DNA of 64,000 nt from Isoetes taiwanensis (GCA_021234155.1 JAJEKV010000058.1:1791060-1855059); one strand, 5' to 3'; shown: positions 9,149 to 19,224, counted from the first letter of the stretch. The notes: generated by a model not told the origin, from the sequence alone. Program-made: numbers and translations.

Positions 9149-11470
9149 TCATTTACATTTCAGTATAAGGGAACGGTGTGAGTCAACCGCCCTTATGTAT
9201 TGCCCCACAACCATGTGTGGTAGCGTAAACAAAGAACGAAAATCAGTGATTGTAACTTTGAATCTGTTTCTAATGTCTGCATAAGTCTTCCGCCAACGCC
9301 CTACTTCCAATTCCAGCCTATGGGAGCTTGTTCTGTATCGGGCCATCAACTGCTTTAAGGATCTGGGGATGTTTGCATTCAAGTATTCCTGGCTCTTGTA
9401 TTCATCCAGTTGGTTAACCTGTTCTTTATAATGGATCATCCTGCTACCTGGATTTGCCCATAAATGCTCAATGGCAAGTTTCTCCAGCAAGGAGCGCGCG
9501 TCATCCTTGTTATGCGGCCAGTTTAGCTCATTGATGCCCCATTTTCCTGCCCATCTTTTCAAGTCACTTAACCAACCTGGATCTGAATGTGCAAATGCCA
9601 AATGTGCCACTCTATGCTCCGGCTGTTCTGTTAGCCTATTCACATAGTTTATGGATTGAAACAATGCTTTCAATTCCAGAGGGAACATACCTGATTCAGC
9701 CAGCATGATTGCATATGGAATTTGGTTTTTAATGCCCATCTCATACCTCAGGAAAGTCCGCTGGATCTGCTCAACTTGGTTCCAAAACTTTGTCGAGATA
9801 CTCGGTCCCCAAATTGGCACGCCATATAAGACCACCGACTGTACCAAAGTTTTGAACAGGATTTTCTTGAGCCCCCAGTCATGTAGAGCCTTAGAGCACT
9901 TGGCCAGCATGCTATAGAGCGCCTGTTTGCCTCCTGCCACCCGCCTGCTGACACATGCTTTCCAGCTGTAATTGGAACTAAAGTCAATTCCCAAATATTT
10001 GTAACTGTCAACAGTTTCCAACTCTTTCCCTTTATATGAGAACTCTGGCCTGTCTCGCGTCCCGAAGATCATAATCTTCGTTTTTGTGATGTTAACTTCC
10101 ATGCCTTTTGCATCACAGAAAGAGCTCAGGATATCTAGGTGACTCTGCAGCACGCTTCTCTTACTAGCCATCATAACTACATCATCAGCATATAAGAGTA
10201 ACTGGATTATCAAAGTACCTAGAGTAGTGCCCAGCAAAGAACGAGATCTCAACCATTCATCTAGTTCGTCAATGAACAAGCCGAACAGGGTCGGAGAGAG
10301 CGGACATCCCTGGCGTACGCCAATTGTGCTTCTGATGGTGCAATCATGTCCTAACTTTATGAGCACCTCTGAGTAGAGCTGAGACACCGCCCCTCTAATC
10401 TCACTTGGAACCTCGACTCGTTCCATTCTTGCGCCTAGCTCTTTCCTGGACACTGAATCAAAGGCTTTCGTGAAATCTATGTAAGCTACATACAGGCGTC
10501 GGTTCGGTGCTCTTGCTTTTTCAATCAAAACCCATAGCACCAATGCATGATCCAAAGTGTTATGATCTTTTCTAAAACCAGCCTGGAAGTCTGATCGTTT
10601 TCCATGCAATTCAGCCCAAGAGCTCAATTTACCTTCCAAAAGTGAGCCTAGGATTTTTGAAAACACACTTCCAATCAGAATTGTTCTATAATTGCTTGCA
10701 ATTCTCTTATCACCCGATTTGTGAATGGGATGTACCCTGTTTACTTTCCAGTTAAATGGCAAACCATCTCTGACACATTGGTTTAGCAAGCTTGTAAGGA
10801 CCATCAGTGTTTTCCGACCACCCCATTTAAACAGTTCTACGCAAAGGCCTTCTGTATCCTGTGCTTTGTGATTGGCCATATCTGCAATTGTCTCCTGTAC
10901 TTCATCCTCTGAGAATATGTCTGCATGTGTGGCCATGATGGGCATAGATTCGATTATGTCTTTTTCATAAATGTCTTTGACCAATTTGGCCAGAGATTCT
11001 AAACTAAGTTTGTGCTTATCTGGTTGGTCACGCATCACTGTCCAAAAGGTCTTTGGAGCGGTTTTGAGTCTGTCACACAAATCGACCTGTCTTTGCCTGA
11101 AATAGGCTCGTTTCTTTGCTCGGATCAGATTTTTATACCAGCGTGGCTTGATGATGCAGTTACTTGGCAGTTTTGATCTGGCTTCTTGGCAGTCTGTGTC
11201 CCACCATGAATTACATGGCCTCCCTCTAGCATGCTTCTTAGTGTAACCAAATGTCCTACCAGCTGCATTGAGAAGAGAGTCTGTCAAAAGTTTGGATTCT
11301 GTTTCTAAATCCCCTGATAGGTTAATATCCGCTAGCAAGCCTTCTACCAGCTTACGGTATGCTTTACTTCTCGAATAGTCTATCTTCAATCTTGGCTGGT
11401 AAAGGGCTTCCTGATTACTAGTTTCTGCAGTCACTTTGAATTTCACATACAATGGCGAGTATCCCATCAA
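9149..11470 (-). CDS. LINE (non-LTR retrotransposon) ORF2 protein lacking its N-terminal endonuclease
   Basis: One uninterrupted frame of about 770 residues. The first ATG is codon 2 of the open stretch, which is closed upstream by TAA near 11,490. Residues 1-150 match the linker that follows the endonuclease in plant LINEs (NSWWDTDCQEAR at 87-98). The reverse transcriptase follows, with AYIDFTKAFDSV at 329-340, RQGCPLSPTLF at 386-396 and the catalytic LYADDVVM at 426-433 (Asp 332, 429, 430 are candidate metal ligands). A C-terminal region rich in Trp/Cys/His follows. Full-length LINE ORF2 proteins carry an apurinic-type endonuclease before this region. I see none up to 11.7 kb, so the copy is 5'-truncated or frameshifted there. 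The role is target-primed reverse transcription in the nucleus. Confidence 0.9.
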   Translation of the reverse strand: MMGYSPLYVKFKVTAETSNQEALYQPRLKIDYSRSKAYRKLVEGLLADINLSGDLETESKLLTDSLLNAAGRTFGYTKKHARGRPCNSWWDTDCQEARSKLPSNCIIKPRWYKNLIRAKKRAYFRQRQVDLCDRLKTAPKTFWTVMRDQPDKHKLSLESLAKLVKDIYEKDIIESMPIMATHADIFSEDEVQETIADMANHKAQDTEGLCVELFKWGGRKTLMVLTSLLNQCVRDGLPFNWKVNRVHPIHKSGDKRIASNYRTILIGSVFSKILGSLLEGKLSSWAELHGKRSDFQAGFRKDHNTLDHALVLWVLIEKARAPNRRLYVAYIDFTKAFDSVSRKELGARMERVEVPSEIRGAVSQLYSEVLIKLGHDCTIRSTIGVRQGCPLSPTLFGLFIDELDEWLRSRSLLGTTLGTLIIQLLLYADDVVMMASKRSVLQSHLDILSSFCDAKGMEVNITKTKIMIFGTRDRPEFSYKGKELETVDSYKYLGIDFSSNYSWKACVSRRVAGGKQALYSMLAKCSKALHDWGLKKILFKTLVQSVVLYGVPIWGPSISTKFWNQVEQIQRTFLRYEMGIKNQIPYAIMLAESGMFPLELKALFQSINYVNRLTEQPEHRVAHLAFAHSDPGWLSDLKRWAGKWGINELNWPHNKDDARSLLEKLAIEHLWANPGSRMIHYKEQVNQLDEYKSQEYLNANIPRSLKQLMARYRTSSHRLELEVGRWRKTYADIRNRFKVTITDFRSLFTLPHMVVGQYIRAVDSHRSLILKCK

Positions 11471-11689
11471 ATTTATCCCGCCTAAACGTAGTTAACCTAA
11501 TCTTTCTTCTAATTCGAATTTTCCCGACCGCCAGAGTTTCCATAGCGCCTGGGATTTCGAGAACTCAAATCAGCTTCTCAAGAATGGCTACAGAATTCTG
11601 CTACTCATCTCATTCCAATAGCTTGAACATTAATTTCCAATAGTATGTGTCTGAATAGCAATTTTCTGCAGTGTCGAAGATGAATGTTT

Positions 11690-11925
11690 CATGTTAACTA
11701 CAAATCAGAAAAGGAAAGTAGGATTATGCAAGATCGACTCCATCGATCCGACTGTAAACTGTCATGGAATTCCGCTCGGGGATAAGTATGTCCGAGTTAC
11801 AGTGATTAACTGCTGCGCTATAGATGAAGCTTTACCTCGCAGACACCCCGGTGGGGATACGGTTGGAGAAAGTGTTGGAACATTTGTTGCATGGCCAAGA
11901 AACCGCTTAAAAAAGGTATGTAACA
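11690..11925 (+). pseudogene. CACTA (En/Spm)-like exon, DUF8039-type domain
   Basis: The plus-strand frame reads KRKVGLCKIDSIDPTVNCHG, IPLGDKYVRVTVINCCAIDE, then GDTVGESVGTFVAWPRNRLK. The pattern (a 'S.DP...V.G..LG..Y..V.V' core ending in '..A.G....WP') is that of the small domain placed before or after the TNP2 transposase in plant CACTA proteins (DUF8039, recalled from family knowledge). The frame ends at a fair donor, AAAAAG|GTATGTAAC, near 11,914. No TNP2 core is present nearby, so this is a single captured or leftover exon next to the LINE. Confidence 0.5.
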
Positions 11926-11949
11926 TGTATTACATTGTAGAAATATAGA

Positions 11950-12730
11950 AGTAGACAAAATGTATTCATTGGAAAAAGTTTACAATTGTATATAATCTGG
12001 ATAAACTGGATAAACCCGGACAAAATCACAGACTATCAAGCTTTCAAGCCCGCCCCCATCGAGTAGCTGGGCTATCGATACTCCCATTTCCATAGTCGGG
12101 CATAGTGAACTGACATCGTAAAAACCCCAAAGAAAAACACCGTGCTCTAGCTCCACCTCCCCGCCTGCTCCACCTCCACCTCCTGCCCTCCTCCTCTGCC
12201 CACCTCCTGCTCCATTGGTTGAACCTCCAATGCATCGTTATAAGCGCCTCGCGTAGTGGTTCCATTGGTTGAGCCATCTCCATTGCATCGTGATACCGCT
12301 TTGTGGTAGTGGTTCGTGTTGGGGCATCCGAGCATAGAGGCTAACCACTAAGAAACACAGCTCCTCATTTTGAATCTCGAAATGACGGATGCGAGATTCA
12401 CTCTCGATCAATGCATGTACTGCATTCTCGGCGATTAGATAAGAGGGCCACCTCCGTATGCGATTGCAAGGGCCCCAGAGCCCGATCTATCTATCATTGC
12501 CTTGCTCTGGCGCCATCATCATTACTTGATCCAAGTACTCGGGGTTGCAAGATCGGTGCTCCAATTGACCGGTGCTCTACCGCTGTTCAACCGTGACCGA
12601 GATTGGAGCCTAAACCGAGCCGGGCTGTGTGATTGCTGGCCCAAATGTAATTCCAATGCATCTTCGCCACCAACCCGGGTGATTAATGTAACTTGGCATC
12701 TATCAATAGGAAGTGAGCTTAGTATCGCAT
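11950..12730. other. No gene recognised
   Basis: Short overlapping frames here are GC-rich, low-complexity (Arg/Gly/Glu on the minus strand, from a run of CTCC/CACC near 12,140-12,210) and contain no known motif. The stretch may be spacer or part of a non-coding element. Confidence 0.4.
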
Positions 12731-12731
12731 T

Positions 12732-13088
12732 CACGCCTGGCGTGTTATATTTATTTATTTATATAAACTTAGAAACTAAGAGACACGCCCGGCGTGTTTA
12801 GCGTAAAAGTTGAAACTAGGGATAAAATTGTTTGCACGCTCAGCGTGTAAACTGCTATATAGGAAAAACTATACACGCTCGGCGTGCATTCAGCAGAGAG
12901 GGAGAAAAAACAAACCTGTACAGATAGATAAGTAAATAGATAAAGGCTTAGCGTGTAAATAATTGCCTGGCCTTTATCTATTTACTTATCTATCTATACA
13001 GGTTTTTTTTTTCTCCCTCTCTGCTGAGTGCACGCCGAGCGTGTATTCATGTTGAAGGCTAAGGTTAGCATAAAACACGCTTAGCGTG
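12732..13088. repeat. Cluster of six 13-bp palindromes CACGCNNNGCGTG
   Basis: Near-perfect palindromes occur at 12732-12744 (CACGCCTGGCGTG), 12784-12796, 12835-12847, 12874-12886, 13031-13043 and 13076-13088. The five-base arms are invariant and only the middle three bases differ. Clustering of such sites is typical of subterminal protein-binding arrays in DNA transposons, but the owner is unknown. A looser copy lies at 8355-8368 and variant forms lie at 6.8-7.1 kb. Confidence 0.85.
12871..13046. repeat. Foldback element: 76-bp inverted arms around a 24-bp loop
   Basis: The left arm 12871-12946 and right arm 12971-13046 are reverse complements with only three mismatches. Each arm has a CACGC-GCGTG palindrome at its outer end, then GCAGAGAGGGAG, an A-run, and AGATAGATAAGTAAATAGAT. 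A transcript would fold into a long hairpin. It could be a foldback MITE or a small-RNA-producing hairpin; the outer palindromes tie it to the surrounding motif family. Confidence 0.9.
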
Positions 13089-13129
13089 TTTCAAATATTA
13101 TCTTTCGCGTGTTTCAAATATTATCTTTC
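13084..13129 (+). repeat. Exact 23-bp tandem duplication
   Basis: GCGTGTTTCAAATATTATC plus TTTC occurs twice back to back (13084-13106, 13107-13129), beginning inside the last CACGC-GCGTG palindrome. Confidence 0.95.
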
Positions 13130-13650
13130 AGATTTTTCTAATGCTTTCTACTACACTTATTCATAATAGAAACTTGCATGCAATAGCATGATTAATTCAG
13201 GAAGAGAAACTCAAGAATTTACTCGAAACAAAAAGAAGCAGATGAAGTTTATAAAAAACTATTCTGGTTTTCATAAACATCATCTCGCTTCCTTCCTCGC
13301 CTCGAAAGCAAATGCAAAAGCTTGTCTTCTTGGATTAAACCTCGCCAATCGAGATGCAACTTAAAACTAAATGAAAACTAACCTTGAGTTCTGAGGCTGG
13401 AAGGATTCGAAGAACGGAGGACTATGCTTGTGGTTTTAATTCCGAGGCTTTTCGATTCGCAGACCTTAGTCCTCTGCTACAGATGCTACAGAACTAAAAG
13501 GCGGAGTCTTTTAGTAAGTTAGGAATTGCCGAAACCAAACATCTAACATTGCTGAATATAAATCTGCTCACCAAGATTTCAGGAGGGCGGATCCAAACAC
13601 AGCCAGGTTAAACCGCAAATCGTGATGAAGGAAGGAAGAAAATGTAGGAA
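13130..13650. other. Possible 5' UTR/intron sequence; no coding region recognised
   Basis: This lies downstream (minus strand) of the TATA-like repeat at 13,671. It has mixed composition and a plausible splice donor near 13,385, and no open frame that I could support. Confidence 0.3.
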
Positions 13651-13745
13651 CTTTGAGAGCGTGAAATGGATTTATATAGGCATAATTAGAAATAAGTTAG
13701 CGTGAATAATTGATTGCTTGAATTAACACGCCGGCGCACATGCCT
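13650..13745 (-). promoter_or_regulatory. Promoter-like repeat, copy 1 (TATA on minus strand)
   Basis: The minus strand carries CCTATATAAATCCATTTCAC with the TATA box at 13680-13671. The whole segment is a direct repeat of 14,848-14,945, including the GAGAGCGTGAA stretch, the TATA box, the TTAGCGTGAA motif and the AACACGCC-GCG end. Downstream on the minus strand lies 5'-UTR-like sequence and a possible donor CTCAAG|GTTAGTTTTC near 13,385, but no coding exon was recognised. Confidence 0.5.
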
Positions 13746-14309
13746 TTCCGCCGCATTACATGACATGTATATGGTATATATGGAGAATATTGCATTTCAT
13801 GCAATAAATTCTCACGGCATTTTATTCCATTTATTGCATTCGAAAAAATAGACTTTATAAATTTTATATAGGCTAAATTAAAAATGACTTTAAAGGTTGG
13901 GGAATTGTTTTAGGTCGTATAGGAAAATTTCCTATGGTTACTGTGATGAATCAGAGATTTCTCATGTGGTTGATTTATCCCGAGACTTTGTTGAGACAAA
14001 ATTTGCAGATACAAAATTTTAAAGAAAACAAAGAGATCTAACAGAGACAAAATAATTGGAGAAAACAGTTGGATTTAATTCAAATAATTTTATGTACAGA
14101 AAAACTGTTCGAAGAACACTGTTTGAAGAAAATTTTATGAAAACTGTTTGATTTCATTCATAAAAGTTATATGTACAACAGGTAAGCCCGAAGGCTTGTA
14201 AGCAGGTGCCCGAAGGATTTTCACAAAATTACATGAAAAATATGCCCGGAGGCGTGTCGAAAGCTTCTGTAGCAAACCAAAAAACAAAAGGGGCCGCCCG
14301 GGATCTGCA

Positions 14310-14816
14310 TCATTGATCTTCCACGTCTGCAACAAAGAAGAAAGAAAGTTGTTAGAAAAGAAAGAAAGGTGAAAAAAAATTAAAAGCAGACATGCAAACC
14401 TGGCTCATCTCTCAACCATTCTAAAAACTGGTCGAATTGTCGACCTTCCTCCTCATCTTCTTCCTCCGCCTCCTCCTCCTCTTCCTCCTCCTCCTCTTCA
14501 GAGATTTCATTCTCTGTTTCAGGGTCAAGCCAACCCTGAAGCAGAGCGGTCGTGTGCTCTTGAGAGGACATCTCCTCCTCTTCCTCCAACTCCTCCTCTT
14601 CCTCCTCTTCATCAGAGGAGGAATCAGAGGAGCTCAACTCCTCCTCTTCCATGTCCAATTCCTCCTCTTCCTCCTCTTCATCAGAGGAGGAATCAGAGGA
14701 GAATTGGGCAAGAAAATCTATGAGGGGGGGGAATAGAGGGGTTCTTCAACCCGACGTCTCTTTGACGAGACCTCGAGTTCTTCATGAAGTTCGAGCGCTG
14801 AGGCTGAACGCTTCAT
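14310..14816 (-). CDS. Small acidic protein, two exons
   Basis: The minus-strand ATG at 14816-14814 lies 57 bases below a TATA box and opens MKRSASALELHEELEVSSKR. A basic KRRR and two copies of a SSDSSSDEEEEEEEL block follow, then long Glu runs and FDQFLEWLRDEP. The frame as printed breaks at a run of eight C (14731-14724); nine C would make it continuous. Exon 1 ends at CCAG|GTTTGC (14400). A TTTGTTGCAG acceptor at 14327 gives exon 2, which adds five residues before TGA (14310-14312), and the phases agree only if the C-run is corrected. About 144 residues, very acidic, possibly nuclear. I recognise no family. The shared promoter-like repeats suggest a transposon-associated gene. Confidence 0.5.
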
Positions 14817-14847
14817 GGCGGGCAGAAAAAAAAATTTGGACAGAATG

Positions 14848-14945
14848 GAGGTCTTGAGAGCGTGAACCGGATTTATATAGGGTTAATTAGAAATTAGCGT
14901 GAAAAATTTATTGCCTCAAATAACACGCCAGCGAAATTCCCGCCT
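14848..14945 (-). promoter_or_regulatory. Promoter-like repeat, copy 2, upstream of the acidic gene
   Basis: On the minus strand CCTATATAAATCCGGTTCAC places a TATA box at 14881-14872, about 57 bases before the acidic gene's ATG. The segment matches 13,650-13,745 over roughly 95 bases, including TTAGCGTGAA and AACACGCC-GCG. That distance fits a core promoter. Confidence 0.55.
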
Positions 14946-15297
14946 ATATCATCTAGGGTATATTATTATGGATAATAAATTCTCATGTCCATCAGCTATA
15001 TGTCTTTTCGTAATCATATATCCAAATTTTCGATAATTAAAATTAGGATAATATCATTTCCTTGTTGTTGCCACGAAAATTCTTGTTTTAAATGATTTCG
15101 TTTACGCCCATTGTTATTATTATATTAAACCTATTTCCAAGGAATTTCTTGCTTTTAAAAAAATTTGATTTACCTCTACATATTCCATAAATGTAATGCA
15201 CTTTTTTTATCTTATGGTGTAATAATTTTTTCCTACTCATTGACTAAAAAGGGTGCAATTTGCCTAGGTCAATGGTGCCTCTCCAACTCAAGATGGT
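14946..15297. other. AT-rich spacer, no gene recognised
   Basis: Strongly AT-rich with T-runs and no supported frame. It separates the minus-strand acidic gene from the plus-strand DUF7869-like gene. Confidence 0.5.
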
Positions 15298-18164
15298 GTG
15301 CAACATATTGAAAAGAGCAATATCAATGAAAAGCCAACTCCTAGCAAGAATGTTGAAGAAAAACAATTAGTCCTCTATAGTAGGGTGCAATGGAGGAACA
15401 AGAAGGTGAGAATCATGCACAAGTGCAACAAGGAAATAGTAGGCCAAGGAGTCATTGTGCTAGCAGATCCCGGTCAAGTCAAGTAATGATGAAAGGCTAG
15501 GGGAAGACAATATTGGTATTGCAATTTCGATGTTGGAAGACAACCGAAAGGTAAAGGTTTGGGTGACAAGGAATGTTTTGGTTGTGTCAAGCAATTGGAG
15601 GTTCCTTGCATCATGGCATGGCCTATAAGTAGTGTTCAATTTGTGGAGGATTATATTTTTCCGAGCTTCCCGGGTTGTTGGGGACAATGATTGTCTTGAT
15701 ATTGATCCATTGGCAGTTGGAACTCTAAACCTAGGCAAAAGGGGAGAAGTATGGGCCGCCGACATTATCCTAGCAAAAGAGCCAAGTTGAATAGTGACAC
15801 CAAACGTGAGACAATGGTGAAGGTTAGGGGCTCAGATTGTTGTTGGAGTGCTTGTATGCAATTCTTTACAATAGAACAATTGGTGGAAGCAAGAGCCACT
15901 TTTCAAGAGTACACTGTTGATGAGAGGAGGACCTACATGTACACAATCTTCAAGCATGCACTTCAAGATGAAAGAAACCCAAACAGAAAAAGATACCCTT
16001 TGCTAGGCAAATGGATATGTGCAAAAGCATGGCAGAGTATCCATGCAATTCCAACTTCTTCATGGCATAATTGGCAAAAAAAAAGGCAGAGGGGAACAGG
16101 ATTGCTTTACATGGAAATAATGGTTTGTTGAGACCAACAGCTAGGACCTTGGCTGCCAGGGAGATATTTGAAAAATATATTGATTTCAATGCAGAGTCTA
16201 TGCCACACAAAAGTAGAAGGGATGAAAAGGGAAGAGCAGTTGTTGAGAAAAGGTTGCCATCACATTGTACTCAAAAGAGTATTTTGAAGAAGTGAATTCC
16301 CTACTTCGAGAATTGGGAATTCTTCCAATATCCCAACCTAGCTTTAGTAGGTTATGGAAGAAGCATTTCAATCATGTCACCATAGCAACTTCAAACAACT
16401 TTGCAAAGTGCAATTTATGTGCTAAGTTGAAGGAGACTCTTGATAAGACTGTGCAACCTAGTCAAAGGGCTAGGATAAGGGAGCATATGAAGGACCATAT
16501 GACTGACCAACTATCATGTAGATCATGTTATTGGATGTGGAGGACTTTATCCGCATTGGAACCCAATAACTATTTATGTATTATACATGACAAGATGGAC
16601 CAGTAAAAGACTTGTCTTCCACAATTCAAGTACATACCAAAGTCATGTGGAAGATCATACCCTTTTACGATCTCAATGATCAGGGCAATCTTGCATGGGC
16701 AGAATCGAACCTACTATGGCCATTTTAGTTTGGAGTTGTGGAGTGATGGTCCAGTTTTTCATATTGGGAGTATCATGAGGTGTTTGAGAAACTATGAAAA
16801 TGGATACAATGGTCACCTCCGGACCTTACAGCCTAGCCGTGCACTACATAGAGCATTGTTAGATGGAAACCCTAACAATATTGAAAAGTTCAAAGAAGGC
16901 AAGGTTTAGGAAGCATGGGTCTAATGAACATGTTGGAGCTTCAACTTCACGTGCTAAACCTCAAGATCTACCCAAAAGGTTTCTCTTGCAACTTGATAAT
17001 TGTGCCGGCCAAAATAAGAACAGTGGATGTTTTCTTTCCTATCCTACTTAACAAATTGTGGGGATATTTGAAAGAGTTAATTTAGGGTTTCTTATGCCCT
17101 GCATACCCATGAGGATGTGGATGCATTATTTGGCAAATATAGTTGTATACCGAAGCAAAGAACAAAGGACCAACTTTCCTAGGCTAATGGAAATCTTGCA
17201 TGAATGCACTACTCCAAACCCTATAGCTTCTCTCATAGAAGAAGTGCCCGATTGGAAGAGCTTTGTGGATGGTTATACATTGGATCTTGAAGGTCATTTC
17301 AGGCCTCTGCAGTTCACTTTTTGGGTGAGAGATGGGATTCCAATCTTCCAATGGAAGATGAGACCTTCGTGAGGATGAGTGGAGAGGAGGGGAGGAAATA
17401 TGGCGAGATGAGAATGGCAAGCCTATGATACCTCTAGGTCAACCAAAAGCTTTAAAACCCATCAAGAAGTGAAGCAATTGGGATTGACTAAGGAAGGAAT
17501 CCAAGACTATATAAAGCATTGGCAAACCAATCCGTGATGACACCAACCGTGCCTTGGTGGCTTACCGGAAGAAGGTGATTAACCCGTTGGGGAGATAGAC
17601 ACATCCTCGAGATGAATTGAAAGAAGGGTGGTTGCCTAAAACTAGGTGGAAGACCTTAGCAGTGCCGAGGATTTTGATGACACCGTAAGTAGCATTCGCA
17701 AAGCAATATGCTCCTCCTCCTTCCGACAAACACTATGTTGGTCCTAAGAACAATAGGCCAAAGTTTCTAGGCATGGATGCTTATGAACCTTCCAATCGAC
17801 TTGGAATGCCACCAATTTGTGGTAGTAAAGCCAGCAGATTTAGATACATATCCAAAGGTGGTTGGGGTTCACTATCTCCGATATTTGCAAAGAAGAAGGT
17901 AATATTAACTTCAACCATGTGCGGTGGAATGGTGGTGTCCAAAGGCATCAGTTGACCAACGATCGGATAAAGAAAGGTACTCGATTGTTGGACAAAGAAA
18001 TGGAGGAGAAATCCGAAAGTGATCCCGATCTTTGGCTAGACTATGAAAGTGTTTTGTACTCATGGACTCCAAACACTATTCCAGCTAGAAATGCGAGAAT
18101 TACAATACCTCAGGATGTCAGGAAGAAGGCTATGATATCATTGGGGGTGCTTGAAGAAAGTTGA
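15298..18164 (+). pseudogene. DUF7869-like protein gene, frameshifted
   Basis: Plus-strand blocks follow one another in shifting frames. The N-terminal part reads CCWSACMQFFTIEQLVEARA, TYMYTIFKHALQDERN, KRYPLLGKWICAKAWQSIHA. Next come AVVEKRLPSHCTQKS and PPISQPSFSRLWKKHF-like text, a Cys-rich CNLCAKLKETLD (16265-16606), then LLQLDNCAGQNKN (near 16,989-17,021), GIFERVNLGFLMP and HTHEDVDALFGKY (17,102-17,140, in another frame). The pair 'LDN-AGQNKN ... GHTHEDVD' is the hallmark I associate with DUF7869 proteins, common in non-seed plants and some other eukaryotes. Their role is unproven; a transposase-like RNase H fold is a guess. The Gly before HTHED is lost in CCCTGCAT, where CCTGGGCAT is expected. 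The C-terminal block 17,862-18,164 looks intact. Confidence 0.6.
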
Positions 18165-18451
18165 ATAACTATGTAAATTTTTGTTATCACGTTTTTATGA
18201 TATGGTGCTATATTGTGAAATATTGACTATTTTGTAAATAACATGATATTACGTTTTCATAATTTTGAGGTGAAATGTGTGAATTTGAATATGCTACTAA
18301 AAACATGCAATATGAAATTTGTCCCAAAATTAAGACATAAACCCAATTTAATTGAATGATGGTTTGAACCAAAAGATGGCGAGGACGATCAGGTCTTGCC
18401 GCTCCCACCCTAGTAGCGGAGACGACTCCACCAACCTTCACATGCATGACA

Positions 18452-18949
18452 TCAGTGAAAAAAATGCAAAGTCGTGTCCACATCAGAATGGGCATCAGCT
18501 TCTGCCTCTGCAACCCCTAAGTTCAGGCTCCTGGTAACAGAAGATACTGAGGTAGCCTGCTCCTGGCTACTAGCTCGACACTGCGACTCTTGGTCCCCTT
18601 GGGATTGTGAAGATGTCTGTACTGCCACCTCAACATGTTCCCTTTCCAATGTCTGCACTCCCGCTTCAACACAATGTTTCTTCTGTGGCTGTAATTCTGT
18701 ATCTAGTGTCTGTATTAAGGCATCACTTGTGCCCATATACTGGGCTTTAGGGTCTAAAATGAAGGCATGTATTAACTGTAACAAGTGTGTCCATCTCTCA
18801 ATAGACACGATCATAGATGTGGCCGTCATTCCTCCCTCAGAATGAATGAATCGTACCTGGCCACGAAGTGTAGGCGGCAAACACTGAACTTGCATGAAGA
18901 CCATGATACCAATCCAAACATTTTGAGGAAGTCTCAAGCCTTGTGTCAC
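18452..18949 (-). CDS. Hypothetical protein frame, 165 aa
   Basis: An open minus-strand frame with mixed composition: PQNVWIGIMVFMQVQCLPPT, GMTATSMIVSIERWTHLLQL, then a Gln/Ser-rich tail with two similar 'VEAGVQTLERE'/'VEVAVQTSSQS' segments. The continuation upstream is uncertain (a separate frame at 19,034-18,837 overlaps it). It lies tail-to-tail with the DUF7869-like gene and could be an exon of a partner gene. No family was recognised. Confidence 0.3.
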   Translation of the reverse strand: MTQGLRLPQNVWIGIMVFMQVQCLPPTLRGQVRFIHSEGGMTATSMIVSIERWTHLLQLIHAFILDPKAQYMGTSDALIQTLDTELQPQKKHCVEAGVQTLEREHVEVAVQTSSQSQGDQESQCRASSQEQATSVSSVTRSLNLGVAEAEADAHSDVDTTLHFFH

Positions 18950-19224
18950 ACTGATGTAATTTCAACACGTGCACTTCATTGAGCCTATAGAATACTAACA
19001 TTGTCTTATCTATAATGTTTACCATCCAAAGCACGGCCCCTCCATAAGGAATTCATATACTATATCTCTATTGAATCTGCTACCTATGATAACTTACATT
19101 CTCTTGTTAATAATTCCATTTACACCTTAGACATTTATGTAACCCAGCAATGCCACCATGTCCTAGAAGCTTCCCCGTAGTCTTTCTATGGCTCTCTTGA
19201 CCAAACTCAATCTGGTATCACATC

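Noticed and set aside
12732-13088. CRISPR array
   Set aside because: Repeats are 13-bp palindromes at irregular spacing in plant nuclear DNA, without uniform spacers or cas genes.
14437-14736. Plus-strand Leu/Phe-rich frame resembling a membrane protein
   Set aside because: Antisense of the Glu-rich acidic gene; CTC/TTC codons are the complement of GAG/GAA.
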